Part shown: positions 11,219 through 22,410 of the stretch, piece by piece
How positions within the stretch are numbered: position 1 is the stretch's first letter
Layout of the letters: every line of letters starts with the position of its first letter
Source of the DNA: Tretioscincus oriximinensis
Lineage: Eukaryota; Chordata; Lepidosauria; Squamata; Gymnophthalmidae
NCBI GenBank assembly: GCA_022410635.1
Contig: JAJVDF010000261.1
Coordinates: 724,227-788,226, forward strand
Length of the DNA: 64,000 bases
Direction of reading: 5' to 3'
Notes under the pieces: model-generated
The model's database searches: none
What the model was told of the DNA's origin: nothing
The model's input: the letters and a program-made list of their open reading frames with translations, nothing else
Position numbers and translations under genes: made by a program

Positions 11219-13369
11219 CTGAGGACACAGACCAGAACATCCAAAGAGGAAACTTTTTCCTGAGCTGTATTACTTAATACAATCATAACACTGAGCAAAT
11301 GTTTTACTTCGGTCAAAGCAGCATTTCTCTTGCTTTCATTCTTCTGCAGGCAAAGCAAATAAGTCTCCCAGTAAAAATTTGCTGTGTTAATGCTGGGTAT
11401 GATGAAATTAACTAACAAGAATAATGAACAGCAGTGATTAGCAATTGGCTTGCAAAATACACAGAGAACATGGCCCAGGGCCTTCCTTTTGAACTGGATA
11501 TCAGATAATGACAAGCACTGGCAGGTTGGAGGCTCTGCCATTATGTTTAAGATGTGTATAGTGATATTGGAAGAAAGGTGGTTTTCATTTCTTCGGCTTG
11601 ATCCTGCTATCTGAACATAATTCAGAGATGTGTGTGGTAGGATCAACATGAGCTAATTCCTGGAAGTCAACCAATCGTGTTATTACATTTTGAAATGTAG
11701 GTTGAACTCCAGAACTTCCTGCTGGCCTTTATTAAGGGGACACTTTGAAGTTCCAGGTTGTGATCTTCAGGGAAAACAGCAAAGAATTACTAATTGGGTT
11801 GTCCTTTCTCATTAGAAATAGAGTCTTTTCTCTACATATTTGAGGGGGGTGAGGAGGGAGAGAGAAGACCATGTAAATTTTATTTGTATTATATGGTATC
11901 ACTGACAGACAAAGACAAGAAAATAAGGCACAAATAACTCGTAATTTTATTTTGCTTTCTAAAGATTCTGGTAGCTCCTTGAAGCATGTTTGTGATGCTA
12001 TGGGCCTGAACTGTGAGAAGACTTAATGCCCTTTGTCATGGTGGTTTTTAAAGGCATTGTGCAACCATTTTGTGCAATTAAACTGACTTCTGCCACTGCT
12101 CTCTACCATGCCTCCACATTTCATTAAAAAATTAGTAACTGGGTCGTAAGTAGCTCTTTGAACTAAACAAAAGGAAGAAATTTTTACTTAGAAAAGTAAG
12201 GATGTATTTCAGTTCACTTTAGCCCCATTATGCTGAATTTCTTCAGACTGAACTGAACCACTGCACTAGGAAAGAACAATTTGATGTCATGCAAGGGTTG
12301 ATAGCACCAAGCTCTTCTCTTACCCCCAGCCAACCTACATCTCAGGAACAAAGTAACAGGGTACGTTGTGGTTAGCACATGCCTTCCACAAAAAGCAGCA
12401 CACTGAGCTTTCTCCCTGCAGAGTAATACAGATTTGGCACCACACTTCAGCAGACAGGAAAATAATCAAGGCACTCAAAGACAGCTCTTTGACAAAGCCC
12501 AGTCCAGTCCGAAGGCAAGTCAAAGAAAGAAGAAAGGCCAAGTCTTTTGGCAGTTAACTGGATATAGCAAAGTGGCAGTGCAAAGAAGCTTGGAGCAGCA
12601 GCAGTGGTTGACTTTGACAGAGAGAACATCACACTTCCAGACTTCCTGACGAGTGTAAAAGGAAACCATTAAAAATGTTCATTGCAAAAGAGGCAAACTA
12701 GCACCTGCCCTTGTAATTGTAAGCCCTCCCCAGAGGGAATGAGGTTTAGGAAGGAAGGAAAGGGTAAGATCAGGGGAAAGGTAATGCGAAAAGCACTAGG
12801 ACAAGAAGCACATTAATAGTTTTTACCTTGAAGCATAGAAGAATGTGCAGATTTATTATTATTAGCAGAGATAGACTTTCTCTCACACACAATCCAGGAC
12901 AACATGCTCCCTCAAAATGTTAATTTTTTGAGTCCTATGCTTATGTTATCAGCTGTTCCTTAATTGCAGCAAATGTTTTGTCCTAGAAATCAGATATAGT
13001 TGCTTGAATAGTGGAAATATTGGATTGTCTTGTCTGTCACGAGTTCTCTGCTCATCACCAAGAAAAGTAAGAACAGATGAAGCTCTGTGCTACAAAAGAA
13101 AAAAGAAAAAGAAATGAAACAACAGCACTTCACTCGCTACCAATACCCTGTACTTACATTCTATTTAATCCAGAATTAAATGTCGTGATGAACATTTAAT
13201 TTAATTCATTTTGTCATTTTTAACCTTTTTTTAATTTAAAGACATAAAATACACCCTCCCCTTCAGCTTATGGAAGGAAGCCAAACGTAGGTAAATCCAT
13301 TGAAACAAAAACACTGATAACCAGATAATTTTTTAGACAGAAGGATCTTAGAGCTGGTAGTTAAATTGG
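11219..13369. other. Unassigned sequence, about 2.1 kb
   Basis: Low-repeat, AT-rich DNA. The longest frame, 155 residues on the minus strand at 11182-11649, has no recognisable domain and partly overlaps MITE copy A. I regard it as chance. Confidence 0.4.
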
Positions 13370-14506
13370 AAGTTCTTTACTTTAAAATTTGTATTCAACA
13401 CAACAAAAACGATTGAAACTACAGTAAACAATATACAATATACGTATATTCCCCTTATAGCTTGAGTTTTTCCAAATGTAAACATAATCATAAAATTTAC
13501 CACAAACTAAAATAAAATGCCCCCCACTCTTACAATCCATCCTAATGTCTCCTCCCACTTGTGGACTTTAATTATGTTTTCACTTATTACAACCATCTTT
13601 AGATCATTGAAAGAAAAACATTGCACTCCTTTTCCCATAAGGATCTCTGGGTTCCCATGTTAATATATTTTATCAGCTTTTCCTATTTTTTCCCCATCTT
13701 GTTTTATTAATACCGCATTATAAATAAAACTTCCTTGTCTTAAGTATTCAAACTTCATAGTTTTTATAACATGAAAGATCCAATTTTTTAAAGTTCACTT
13801 TGATTGATCCTTCCAGCCTAATGTTATGACACATTGTGTCTCTAGGATCAATTATTCTATTAAAAGAATTCTTCCATTGATTCATTCATGCCTTTTTTAT
13901 TTATTTATTCATTTTAATACACATCACAGGGTTACATTTTTTACATTGTTATACACTGTTATGTAAGTTTTAATATAATTTTTAGTTTCTTGGCCTCACT
14001 CCTTATTTTTGACATTATATAATCTTTTATAATTGTCCATTTATTTATACATGCTCTTAATGTAATATTATCATACAGTATTTGTACCACCATTCATTCT
14101 TCAAAGAGAAATAAACTTTTTTTTCCATTCCAAATAATGCTTCTTCTCAAAATAACATTAATCATTGCTCCTATTATAGACCAGTATTGTGTATAACACA
14201 TCCACCATAAATGCTAATGTATAATCCTATTATAGTGCCAACAATTTGTCTACATATTTCTCGCGTAGTAGGTTAAAATAGTGGGGGTTCGATAACTGGA
14301 AGTTCCTTACCATTTCTTCCTTGTAATCCACGTTCATGCTTATTTTCTCTTATGGATTTTTCTCATTTTGTCATTCTGTGGACTAAACTGTATTTGGATT
14401 AGACATATAAATTTAATGATTAGTCCATTGACTATATCATTGACTATATCATAAAAAGAAGAATATGAGATACATCTAAAAACTAATTAAAATAATTATT
14501 AAAATT
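13370..14506 (-). repeat. AT-rich stretch, possibly LINE 3' UTR
   Basis: Very AT-rich and rich in short T runs. It directly follows, on the minus strand, the stop codon of the LINE C-terminus at 14507, so at least its right part may be that element's 3' UTR. The tandem pair 'attgactatatc' occurs at about 14426-14451. No clear terminus was seen. Confidence 0.35.
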
Positions 14507-14810
14507 CTATTTCGAAATCATCGTGGCTTGTATTCTGGCAGCCTTGGAAATAAACAAGGCTACCGAGGTGATGATGAATGTATCCGTTCCATTCAGGAAC
14601 CTGTGCACTTTTTCTCTTTTATCTAAAACGTGATCATTTGTAAACAAAGAGGATAAATAATGTTCCCTGATATTACTGTAAAAGGTACAGTCAAAGAGAA
14701 CATGGGTGGTATCTTCTAGTTCTTTGATCTCGCAAGTACAGAGTCTATCTTGAACTGGGATTTTCAGGTACCATCCTTCGGTCATCTGGATGTCTAGTTA
14801 GTCAAACCTC
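14507..14810 (-). mobile_element. Non-LTR retrotransposon, C-terminal zinc-knuckle remnant
   Basis: The minus-strand frame reads YLKIPVQDRLCTCEIKELED, then HVLFDCTFYSNIREHYL, and ends in KAARIQATMISK followed by a stop. The spacing CxC...H...C, with 'THVLFDC' and then 'IREHYL', is the cysteine/histidine motif that follows reverse transcriptase in several LINE clades. The frame is open for 92 residues; an in-frame stop and shifts interrupt it upstream near 14799. L1 and typical CR1 ORFs end differently, so I leave the clade open. Confidence 0.65.
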
Positions 14811-15240
14811 ACCCTAAATTAGATCAGCACTGAATTTACTTTTTTCCTAATGTAGGACCAGGAATTTGAATTTTGGGGAGATGGAAAAACCATTCTACTT
14901 TGGGCTGAGCAAATTATAGTTCCAAAATCCTCCTGTCTAATCATAAGCAGTGCTGTGGGAGTTGCTAGGGTGGAGATATAAGGAGGGGACAGACACAAAG
15001 ACCAGTACAACTTCAATGAAAGCTGCCATTGCTTTGGTCTTCCAAAGCATAACAGCATGATTGTTTTTGTCCAAATTGCTCATTTTATTTTTCCAGGGTA
15101 AAATTTCTGTCTTCAAAGCTAGGGAACTTCAAATCTTCCTCAGCTACAAAGAGAGTAAAAGGTTAAGATATATGGCGGACAGTTATCAAACACTCACCAT
15201 GTAAATAAATGCTCCTGCCCTTGAATGCTCTCTGCTTTAA
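14811..15240. other. Probable decayed LINE upstream region
   Basis: Would be the 5' continuation of the LINE remnant on the minus strand. I can follow only scattered codons and no motif. Confidence 0.3.
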
Positions 15241-15400
15241 CTACCACCACCACCGTCACCACCACAACCAACAACAACAACACCCACCAACTACAACCAA
15301 CCAACAACAAACACCAACCAACCAATACCCACCACCACCCACCACTCACCACTCACCACCACTGCAACCAACAACAACACGACCAATAACTACAACCATA
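15241..15400. repeat. CCA/ACA-rich simple repeat
   Basis: Made almost entirely of ACC, ACA and CAACCAAC units. It creates a chance plus-strand frame rich in His, Pro, Thr and Gln at 15209-15409, which is not a gene. Confidence 0.9.
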
Positions 15401-15512
15401 TGTATGTAGTGCTATACAATGCATATATAATACAAATTAAAAATACAATGTAAAATTTAATATTAAAAAAGCAAAACAAGCACCAACAACATTAATATAA
15501 AATAAAGGAGTA

Positions 15513-15541
15513 CGAGGTGTGTTCAAAAAGTATCGAACCTT
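15513..15541. repeat. Mariner terminal inverted repeat (3' end of element)
   Basis: 29 bases identical, inverted, to 16982-17010. The TA dinucleotide at 15511-15512 is the target duplication. Confidence 0.95.
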
Positions 15542-15583
15542 TGGTCGGTATTTATATATTTATTGATTTGGAGATCCGAAACT

Positions 15584-16231
15584 TTAATCCCCTTCAAAGT
15601 AGTCTCCTTGGTGATGCACACACTTCTCCCAGCACTTCTGCCATTTTTGGAAACACGCCTGGAATGCAGTTCTTGGAAGGTTGTTCAGCCGGTCTGTCAC
15701 ATTCCGCATGATGTCTTCTCTTGATTCAAATCGGGTCCCTTTCAACGTCATTTTCAGCTTGGGAAATAGCCAAAAGTCACACGGAGCCATGTCAGGTGAG
15801 TATGGGGCCTGACGAACCACAGGAATGTTGTGTTTAGCTAAGAAAGCCTGAATTACATGCGCTGAATGGNCGGGTGNGGTGTCGTGATGGAGCTGCCAAG
15901 ATTTTGCTGCCCACAGGTCCGGTCGTTTGCNTCGCACAGCATCACGAAGGCGGCGAAGGACCTCCTGGTAATACTCCTTTGTGATGGTTTGGCCTTGTGG
16001 TGCATACTCATGATGCACCACACCACGGGAATCAAAGAAAACGGTCAACATGACTTGTGGAAGGTCTGCCTGAACGTGGTTCGCTGTCCACTGATGTGCG
16101 GCCATTTTTGAAGCGGTTGTACCACTCCTTTATCCTTGAGGTGCTCATGGCATCGTCCCCGAAAGCTTGTTCAATCTTGCGAATGGTTTCCACTTGAGTA
16201 TCGCCAAGATTGTAGCAAAATTTGATGCAAT
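15584..16231 (-). pseudogene. Mariner transposase copy 1 (C-terminal catalytic half joined to N-terminal piece)
   Basis: Read on the minus strand, the catalytic half carries VMLTVFFDS (first Asp, codon 16031-16033), a HHD motif (second Asp, 15881-15883, next to two ambiguous bases) and PYSPDMAPCDFWLFPK (third Asp, 15776-15778). Thirty-four residues lie between the second and third Asp, which is the DD34D signature of mariner. It ends GDYFEGD at a stop codon. Upstream, at about 16054-16060, the sequence jumps directly into the N-terminal helix-turn-helix region (KEWYNRFKNGRTSVDSEPRS) in another frame. The middle of the gene is therefore missing, with a frameshift. The true N-terminus is absent at 16232. 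It cannot make transposase. Confidence 0.9.
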
Positions 16232-16232
16232 N

Positions 16233-16806
16233 CTTCTCTTGATTCAAATCGGGTCCCTTTCAACGTCATTTTCAGCTTGGGAAATAGCCAAAAGTCACAC
16301 GGAGCCATGTCAGGTGAGTATGGGGCCTGACGAACCACAGGAATGTTGTGTTTGGCTAAGAAAGCCTGAATTACATGCGCTGAATGGAGCTGCCAAGATT
16401 TTGCTGCCCACAGGTCCNGTCGTTTGCGTCGCACAGCATCACNAAGGCGGCGAAGGACCTCCTGGTAAATGTTCAAATCCTCGGTCAAAATTGAATGTAC
16501 CGATCCAATGCTTACTCCCAAGTCCGTTGCAATTTCTCGGACTGTGATACGACGATCCTGCAGGATCACGGTCCGCACTTGCTCAATAACATTGTCATTT
16601 CGGCTTGTGGAGGGTCTGCCTGAACGTGGTTCGCTGTCCACTGATGTGCGGCCATTTTTGAAGCGGTTGTACCACTCCTTTATCCGTGAGGTGCTCATGG
16701 CATCGTCCCCGAAAGCTTGTTCAATCTTGCGAANGGTTTCCACTTGAGTATCGCCAAGATTGTAGCAAAATTTGATGCAATATTGCTGCTCAAGTTTTTC
16801 TGTCAT
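16233..16806 (-). pseudogene. Mariner transposase copy 2 (N-terminus with two internal deletions)
   Basis: Starts at ATG 16806 (MTEKLEQQYCIKF) and keeps the DNA-binding domain: an IKEWYNRFKNGRTSVDSE stretch, then a second helix-turn-helix with RRITVREIATDLGVSIGSVH. At about 16466-16469 it jumps past the first catalytic Asp into YQEVLRRL. At about 16387 a further short deletion removes the HHD motif with the second Asp. The third Asp (PCD) remains. It runs to FESRE and then meets copy 1 at 16232. A longer open frame extends upstream to 16929, but the Met at 16806 fits the family start. It is catalytically dead, although it could in principle encode a DNA-binding fragment. Confidence 0.88.
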
Positions 16807-16981
16807 TTTACAGAAACTGAAATCNGACGGCCGCTCTCTACATGTCTTCACACATTGGCCAACTGGCAGCAACTGATGTGATCTGCGGGCGGGAAAAAAT
16901 TCACGGCTGCGCATGAATGTCCCCTCCACATCTCCACCAAAGGGAATCTCCCGCGCTTCATTGGTTTACGCGGGAAAATTT

Positions 16982-17010
16982 AAGGTTCGATACTTTTTGA
17001 ACACACCTCG
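16982..17010. repeat. Mariner terminal inverted repeat (5' end of element)
   Basis: Exact inverted match to 15513-15541, followed by TA at 17011-17012. Confidence 0.95.
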
Positions 17011-17012
17011 TA

Positions 17013-18692
17013 TTATTTGCAAAGAAAAAAATACTGAAACTGTTAAAAGCCTTAGTGAAGAAAAATGTTTTTAATTGAAATTTGAAGAACACCAGGGTGA
17101 GAGAAGAATGAAGGTAAGTAAGAAGTGAGTTTTGTATATAAAGAGCAAGAAAAGAAAATGAGAGCAGATGAGACCAGGGAGGTTTCTTGGTTGAGCCAAA
17201 CATTGAGACTGAGCAGAATGAAAAACCTGGGAGAGTTGACAGTAAGTAACAAGGGGCAATCTCATGGAGAGTCTTGAATGTCAAAACTGAATGTAGTAAG
17301 AGATGAAGGTCCAATAAAGACATTTGAGCAACAGAGTGAAGTTGTTGTCATTCATCCAATTCCTTTTGTTATTCTTCTACATTCTCTTATTGAGATTTTT
17401 TTCCTCTGCTATTTTTGGTTCCTCAGCAGCCAAAGATAAGCATCAGCAGTGACTGAGAAAGTCTGACTTGTGTCATCCAAGGCTAAAGGCTGGGCAGTTC
17501 AGTTCATGCATGTACATGAGAGAATGATGCAACCTCACTGTGTTGCAGTATCTTGCAAGACTGAGGATTCTGAAAATCATCTGGTCACAGACTTTAAGAC
17601 TCTTGGATCTTTATCCCCTTCATATTCACTTGCTCTTTTATTAAAATCTAAAAGTTTAGATGAAGTTTACGGTGGTATATTTGAAACTACTGATAATGTG
17701 ACTTTCCTCCACAAAGCTCTTTTTAATATGTGGACCAGTATGATTCCAGGTAGATGGTTCCACTACTCTTTTCAGATTATACAGCATTGAAACCACAAGA
17801 TTTTAAAGGAAGCAACTGTTAAAACAAGAGAGAAAGTGTCATGTTACTAACTGAGATGACCTATTCCCAAGGCAATTGTGGCAAGTATTTGATGTAAAAA
17901 TAGACTCCCTGTAATCCACCTGGGCTTGACATTGCATACCACTGCTATCCTGGGGTCTTAATTCTAGATCTTGGATGCCTTTTTTGGTACCCGATAGTGC
18001 AAGCAATTCTGTGACCCTATTAGTACAACATTTTGGAGTCAACTCTGTCATTCATTACAAGGAATTCTAACATCAAACTATCTGAATACAGATATTGCTT
18101 CTTGGAAGTTAACATAAAAAGACTCCAAGGGGGAGAAACTCTTGGTGTAACTTCTTATATCTTACTTTTATATTTGAAGATATTTCTTTTCCCCTGCTTC
18201 TCTTATTATTTTTCTTTGTGTTTTATTTTGCTCCATTTTCCCAATGCCTTGTTACACTAATGTGTAGGCATATGGTGGATTTATAATAAATTTTGAAGCT
18301 CATGAGTAAGAGCAGCACATGGGAAAAAATGACTGCAGAGCAATTGCATGATAGGAAATTTTGATATTTATTTTAAAACATGCACCTTCTTCTGGGACTA
18401 TTTTAAGATGGTCACACATACGAGAGCAATCCCAGTATACTCCCAGACTAGACACCAAAAATGGATTGAAGAGGTATATAGTGTAAAATCTATCTCAAAT
18501 GCTGAATTTGGTTACCTTCCATTTCCTCCTGAGATTGCTGCTCTTGCAAAAGTAACTGCATTCAGGAAACACATCAGGAAACAAATGAAATGAAGTGATA
18601 AGAAGCTTCCTGCATTCCATTATTCCTGCAAGAGCAATGATATTGTTTTGATATCCTGGAGCTGTATTGGGATTGCCATGGATATGTGTGCC
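17013..18692. other. Unassigned sequence, about 1.7 kb
   Basis: Purine-rich at 17090-17320, where minus-strand frames are Leu/Phe/Ser-rich by composition only. A 106-residue plus-strand frame at 17470-17790 and an 81-residue frame at 18348-18593 contain no recognisable domain. I found no splice or repeat evidence to support either. Confidence 0.4.
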
Positions 18693-18705
18693 AATCCCAA
18701 AGTAG

Positions 18706-18862
18706 TCAATTTCAGAGAAATAGCCGTGTTAGTCTAGTAGAAAGTCCAGCAAAGGAGCTAGCAGCACTTTGAGACTAACTTGAGAAAAGTGGGTGGCATA
18801 AGCTTTTGTAGACACGTCTACAAAAGAAGTAAACGTTTCTACGAAAGCTTATGCCACCCACA
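18706..18862. mobile_element. Palindromic 'cataagctttcgtag' element with 13-bp target duplication
   Basis: The insert begins close to 'ttcagagaaatagccgtg' and runs through 'aggagctagcagcactttg'. It folds back about two thirds of the way along: 'ggtggcataagctttt' is followed by its inverse, 'cgaaagcttatgccaccc'. The flanks carry the same 13 bases, AATCCCAAAGTAG (18693-18705 and 18863-18875). The left end is shared with the copies at 31788, 41819 and 42245, while the inverted right arm differs in length. It has no coding capacity. The family looks like one spread through other reptile genomes, but I do not know a secure name. Confidence 0.75.
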
Positions 18863-18875
18863 AATCCCAAAGTAG

Positions 18876-19529
18876 GCACGGGAGAATCCATTTCTCCTCA
18901 ATTTCAACCCATGTTTGGACACTGTCATTATCTTTGCTGTTGTGACTGGTTTGGAGTTCAGAATGTTTGCCTGAAATTTACTCTCTACTTAGTTCCCTCT
19001 GTTCCCTGTCCCTCTTCCATTGGTGAAATGTGCTTGTCCACCCCTTTTTTCAGGTGCTTCATAACACTTTTGCAAAGAAACAAAAGACCTTTTATTTCGT
19101 ATTTTCACTTGTCTCCCTCTATATCTTTCTCCCTGTTCAGGGTTTCTTGGTGTTTCAAAGAGGTTGCTTCAATGGAGAAAACATTTGCTTGCTTTTTTGC
19201 TTTTTCCACACCAAGGGAAGAAAAGGGTTGGAGAGCAAATATATGCAGGCTTTTGCCAGAATACATTTAGTGGCTTGGAGGAAGATGTGGAGAGAAGTAC
19301 TATGCCCCACCCTTTCCATAAAGCAGGCATTCCTCCATGGTTAAAAAAAATGAAAATAAAAATCAGCAACCTCTGTGTGTCCCCACCACCACCACCACAC
19401 ACACACAAGAAAATACATTCCCTGTGCTGGGCCACCTAGTGAATCCAATGTGTTGAAGATATATTTTCAACATGCCTTATCATGCACAATCTCTAAGGCA
19501 TTTCTTTTCCAAGAATTTTATGCAAGTTT
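18876..19529. other. Unassigned sequence with a short (CCA/CA)n patch
   Basis: No gene recognised. A CCACCACCACACACACAC patch lies at about 19383-19407. Overlapping frames of 90-140 residues at 18851-19439 are low-complexity or have no motif. Confidence 0.4.
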
Positions 19530-19895
19530 TGTTACAGGGTTGCCAAGATGTCATGTCCTAAATACATATATTTANGTGCCTGGATCTCCCCTAGGGGCAG
19601 TGTTGGGAGTATTTTCAGACAGCAAATGCGCGAAGAATGTGCGCAAAATTTGATGATGTCACTTCCAATCCCACCCCAGAAGTTATGTCACTCTGGGTGC
19701 CATTCCTGGAAGCGGAGACCAGAAGTGAAATAATTTGTGATGTCACTCCCAGCCCCAGTGGAATTCTCATACATTGCTGTACTAGAACTCGTATTTCATA
19801 TGAGAATGGATAATCTGATAAAATGAACAAGATTCTCATATGTCTCCCAGCACTAGCTGGGTGTTTTGGTGAGTTATTGCCTCTCAGTCTAATTG
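19530..19895 (-). repeat. Dispersed repeat, 'gatgtcacttc' family, copy 1
   Basis: Contains 'gatgatgtcacttcc' and 'ggaagcggagaccagaagtg'. Its reverse complement matches 22290-22405 in the same order. A 'cagggttgccaag' at 19536 looks like a hAT-type end, but I could not find its partner. One ambiguous base at 19575. Confidence 0.55.
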
Positions 19896-21229
19896 AACCC
19901 ATAAATTTGTTCTAAAACTAAAAAAAGAAAAAAAAGAAATGAAAATCAAAATGACAGTCTCCTTGAAGCATAGGGAAGATTTTTCATTTACATTGCTCTC
20001 ATCTCTTGAACATAGCATCTAGAATATGGCCAGAGGTCTTTTTTTAGGCCATTTTGAAGTCTTCTTCAGAACAGTGTGAAAATCAAGAAGTCATACTCAA
20101 GATTCCCCTTCTATTTTATCCCTAGATTAAACACCATTTTCCTATACATTCGTGATCCAGATTAGGACCAGATTGCCAGAAATGGGAATGTCCATGTAAG
20201 CATCTTCCTTCCTTTCTCATATTAGTTGCATTATCTATCTCCAGTAGCACCACTAAAAGTGCTGCTACACTAAAAGGGCAGGATGTAAATGCTGGTTTGT
20301 GTGTGGTCCCTATTGTTAATCCATGTCACATTAGGCAATGTGGGACATTTTCCTTCGCACATAGTGTTGTATTTTGTGTGATTTAATATAACACTGAAAC
20401 AGGTTGTTGGCAGCAAAAGTACAGGATAAATGACCAATCAAAGCCAGAAATTGATGTTTGTCTGCAGATTTATTGGCAAGCTTAACAAAAAAACCAAGAA
20501 ATGAAGTGGGGTACTCCAAAAGGCCTCCTCTCCCCTGCCATGTTAAATGTCCCTTAAAGATATTAGTTAACCAACATCTTTTGCAGATTTTTGTGCATGT
20601 TTTGTAGCAGTTGGAAGATTTGCAGTTTTGCCAATAGGACTTGATCCAATAAAAATATTATGTTACCTCAGTTTGGCCAAATTATAGCAGGATCATTCTT
20701 TTTATAAGCATTTTCGTCCCCAAACATTTTATAGTCCTTCAGCTCTAAATAACCTTTGTGCTTGTAATTTTGCCTAAACCTTTGAAGGTGAGCACATAAA
20801 TTATCTTTTTCCTAATACACATGGAACCATATCTACTGGGCAGCAGAGACCTCACTTGGGTTTACTGTTTGGAATGACTAGTCACCATTTAAGTAACTGA
20901 GCAGGTGGGTACAGAAATTTCTGTCTGTCCTAATTATCATAAAGAAGTGGCAAGGACACTTCAGTCAGCACTATGGGAGCACATGGCTGTAGATGAATTG
21001 CCAACACCAGTGGAGATAGATTGCCAGTCAGCGAATACACATTTGCTGGTTGCTGACTGAGAAGAGATGCTCAGGTAAAATGACTCCAGATAAGATGAAC
21101 TTTTCCTTCAATAGCTGCACAGGGTGTCCCTTTCTGCACTGGGTCTTTTTCCAGATTATAATCCAGAATATGAATCTGCCAAACAAAGGCTGCATGCACA
21201 TGATGAGCTACAAAGCGCTACAAAGCTAT
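19896..21229. other. Unassigned sequence, about 1.3 kb
   Basis: AT-rich and single-copy-looking. A small inverted repeat, CAGTCAGC...GCTGACTG, lies at about 21027-21060. No gene seen. Confidence 0.4.
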
Positions 21230-21850
21230 ATTCTAGAATATAGCAATAGCATGTCTGTGCACACTGTATACTATATTCTCGTGATACGCAGCTGGCTCCG
21301 CCGCATTGCTTCGGATATGCTCTCCTTCCAGCCAGCCCTCCACCTGCTTTCGGGGGCTGCTGCATGGAAATCGGCTGGGCGAAGCGATGAGCAGCATTGA
21401 GACATCCTGTCAACCTCCCCACTTCCTCCTTCTCGCCTCAGCCGAACCATTTGACAGTGACGATGTTCTGCTCATCATTTTGCCGAGCCAGTCTCTAGGC
21501 AGCAGCCCCTGAAAGCAGGTGGAGGGCTGGCTGGGCTTATGAAAAGGCGGGCAGGTTCCCTCGATGAAGCAAGGAGGTGGCACTTCCCTGTCATCTCTCC
21601 CCTCCTGTTTCTGGCACCTAATGTGCACATAGGAGAGGATGGGGGTTGGTTACGAGATGGAGGGTTGGCTGTGAGATGTTGGAGGTTCTCAGCAATGATG
21701 CCCGATTATCCCAGCAATAGTTTATTCGAGGATAAATGGTGTTTATTGCAGGATAATGCTGAAAGACGCTGAACACGTGTGCCAGAACCTCCCTCATCTC
21801 ACGCCAATTGAGGAAGAAAATAGCTGTGTGCACACACCCAAACATTAGTG
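21230..21850. mobile_element. GC-rich fold-back element, copy 1
   Basis: Contains two successive imperfect hairpins. The first has arms of about 85 bp, at 21327-21412 and 21449-21535, both carrying the core CCAGCCCTCCACCTGCTTTC in opposite directions. The second runs from about 21662 to 21810, around 'agcaatagtttattcg' and 'gtttattgcaggataat'. Edge motifs 'gaatatagcaatagcatgtc' and 'tgtgtgcacacacccaaac' recur at 38985-39345. There is no coding frame of substance. It is probably a non-autonomous DNA transposon. No target duplication was identified. Confidence 0.6.
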
Positions 21851-21987
21851 AAGACTTCAGTAGGCCTCAGAGTCTATCATAGTCTGCACAACCTTAATAA
21901 TCTATTTTAGGGAGTTTAGTATTCTACAATGTGGTGGAAATCATACAAGAATCTTATATGCATTGTCAGAATTTGCACTCTTCTACA

Positions 21988-22230
21988 ATTATTATTATTT
22001 ATTTGTACTTATATCCNGCCCTATACCCGAAGGTCTCAGGGCGGCCTACCATAGGGTGGCACACATAGCTTTTGTTGCTTTCTCCACAACAGACACCCTG
22101 TGGAGTAGCTGAGAGAGTTCAAAGAACTGTGACTGGCCCAAGGTCACCCAGGTGGCTTTATGGAAGAGTGGGGAATCGAACCGGGAGACTACCAGATAAG
22201 AGTCCCACACTCTAACCACTACACCAATTC
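21988..22230 (-). mobile_element. tRNA-derived SINE, family 2
   Basis: Reads on the minus strand. The B box GGTTCGATTCCCC is the reverse complement of 22170-22182. The head around 'agtcccacactctaaccact' is the reverse of the TTAGAGTGTTGGACTCTTA head at 26890. The body includes 'actggcccaaggtcacccag', and the 3' end is an ATAAATAATAAT-type tail at 21988-22005. This is the layout of the tRNA-derived SINEs common in lizards and snakes. One ambiguous base at 22017. Confidence 0.85.
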
Positions 22231-22264
22231 ATTATTCAAGATATAGGGTCTCATACAAAGCAAT

Positions 22265-22410
22265 GCATGAGAAAATTTGCCACACTCCATTTCCTGTTAG
22301 GTGATGTCACTTCCAGTCTCTGCTTCTGGAAAGGTCATCCACTGTGACATCTCTTCTGGTCCAGCCCAAGAAGCGACATCACCAAAGACCCAAGATTTTC
22401 AGGCACTGGG
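22265..22410 (+). repeat. Dispersed repeat, 'gatgtcacttc' family, copy 2
   Basis: 'gtgatgtcacttccagtctc' and 'gtgacatctcttctggtcc' match the reverse complement of 19620-19760. Ends undefined. Confidence 0.55.

Larger units (their letters stand above)
15513..17010 (-). mobile_element. Composite mariner (Tc1/mariner) element, internally rearranged
   Basis: The ends are identical 29-bp inverted repeats beginning CGAGGTGTGTTCAAAAAG, with TA on both sides (15511-15512 and 17011-17012), which is the Tc1/mariner target site. The transposase is encoded on the minus strand. The interior holds two partial transposase copies in tandem, each with its own internal deletion, joined at an ambiguous base at 16232. 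The total is 1498 bp, against about 1.3 kb usual for mariner. Eight of the window's 18 ambiguous bases fall here, so part of the structure could be an assembly collapse of several copies. The identical ends suggest it is younger than most repeats nearby. Confidence 0.9.

Noticed and set aside
11182..11649. 155-residue minus-strand frame as a gene
   Set aside because: The longest non-mariner frame in the window, but it has no recognisable domain, overlaps a MITE end and has no promoter or splice support.
15209..15409. His/Pro/Thr/Gln-rich open frame
   Set aside because: Composition follows directly from the CCA/ACA simple repeat.
16171..16929. 252-residue open frame as an intact transposase
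   Set aside because: The family start is at 16806, two catalytic regions are missing and the left part enters the other tandem copy.
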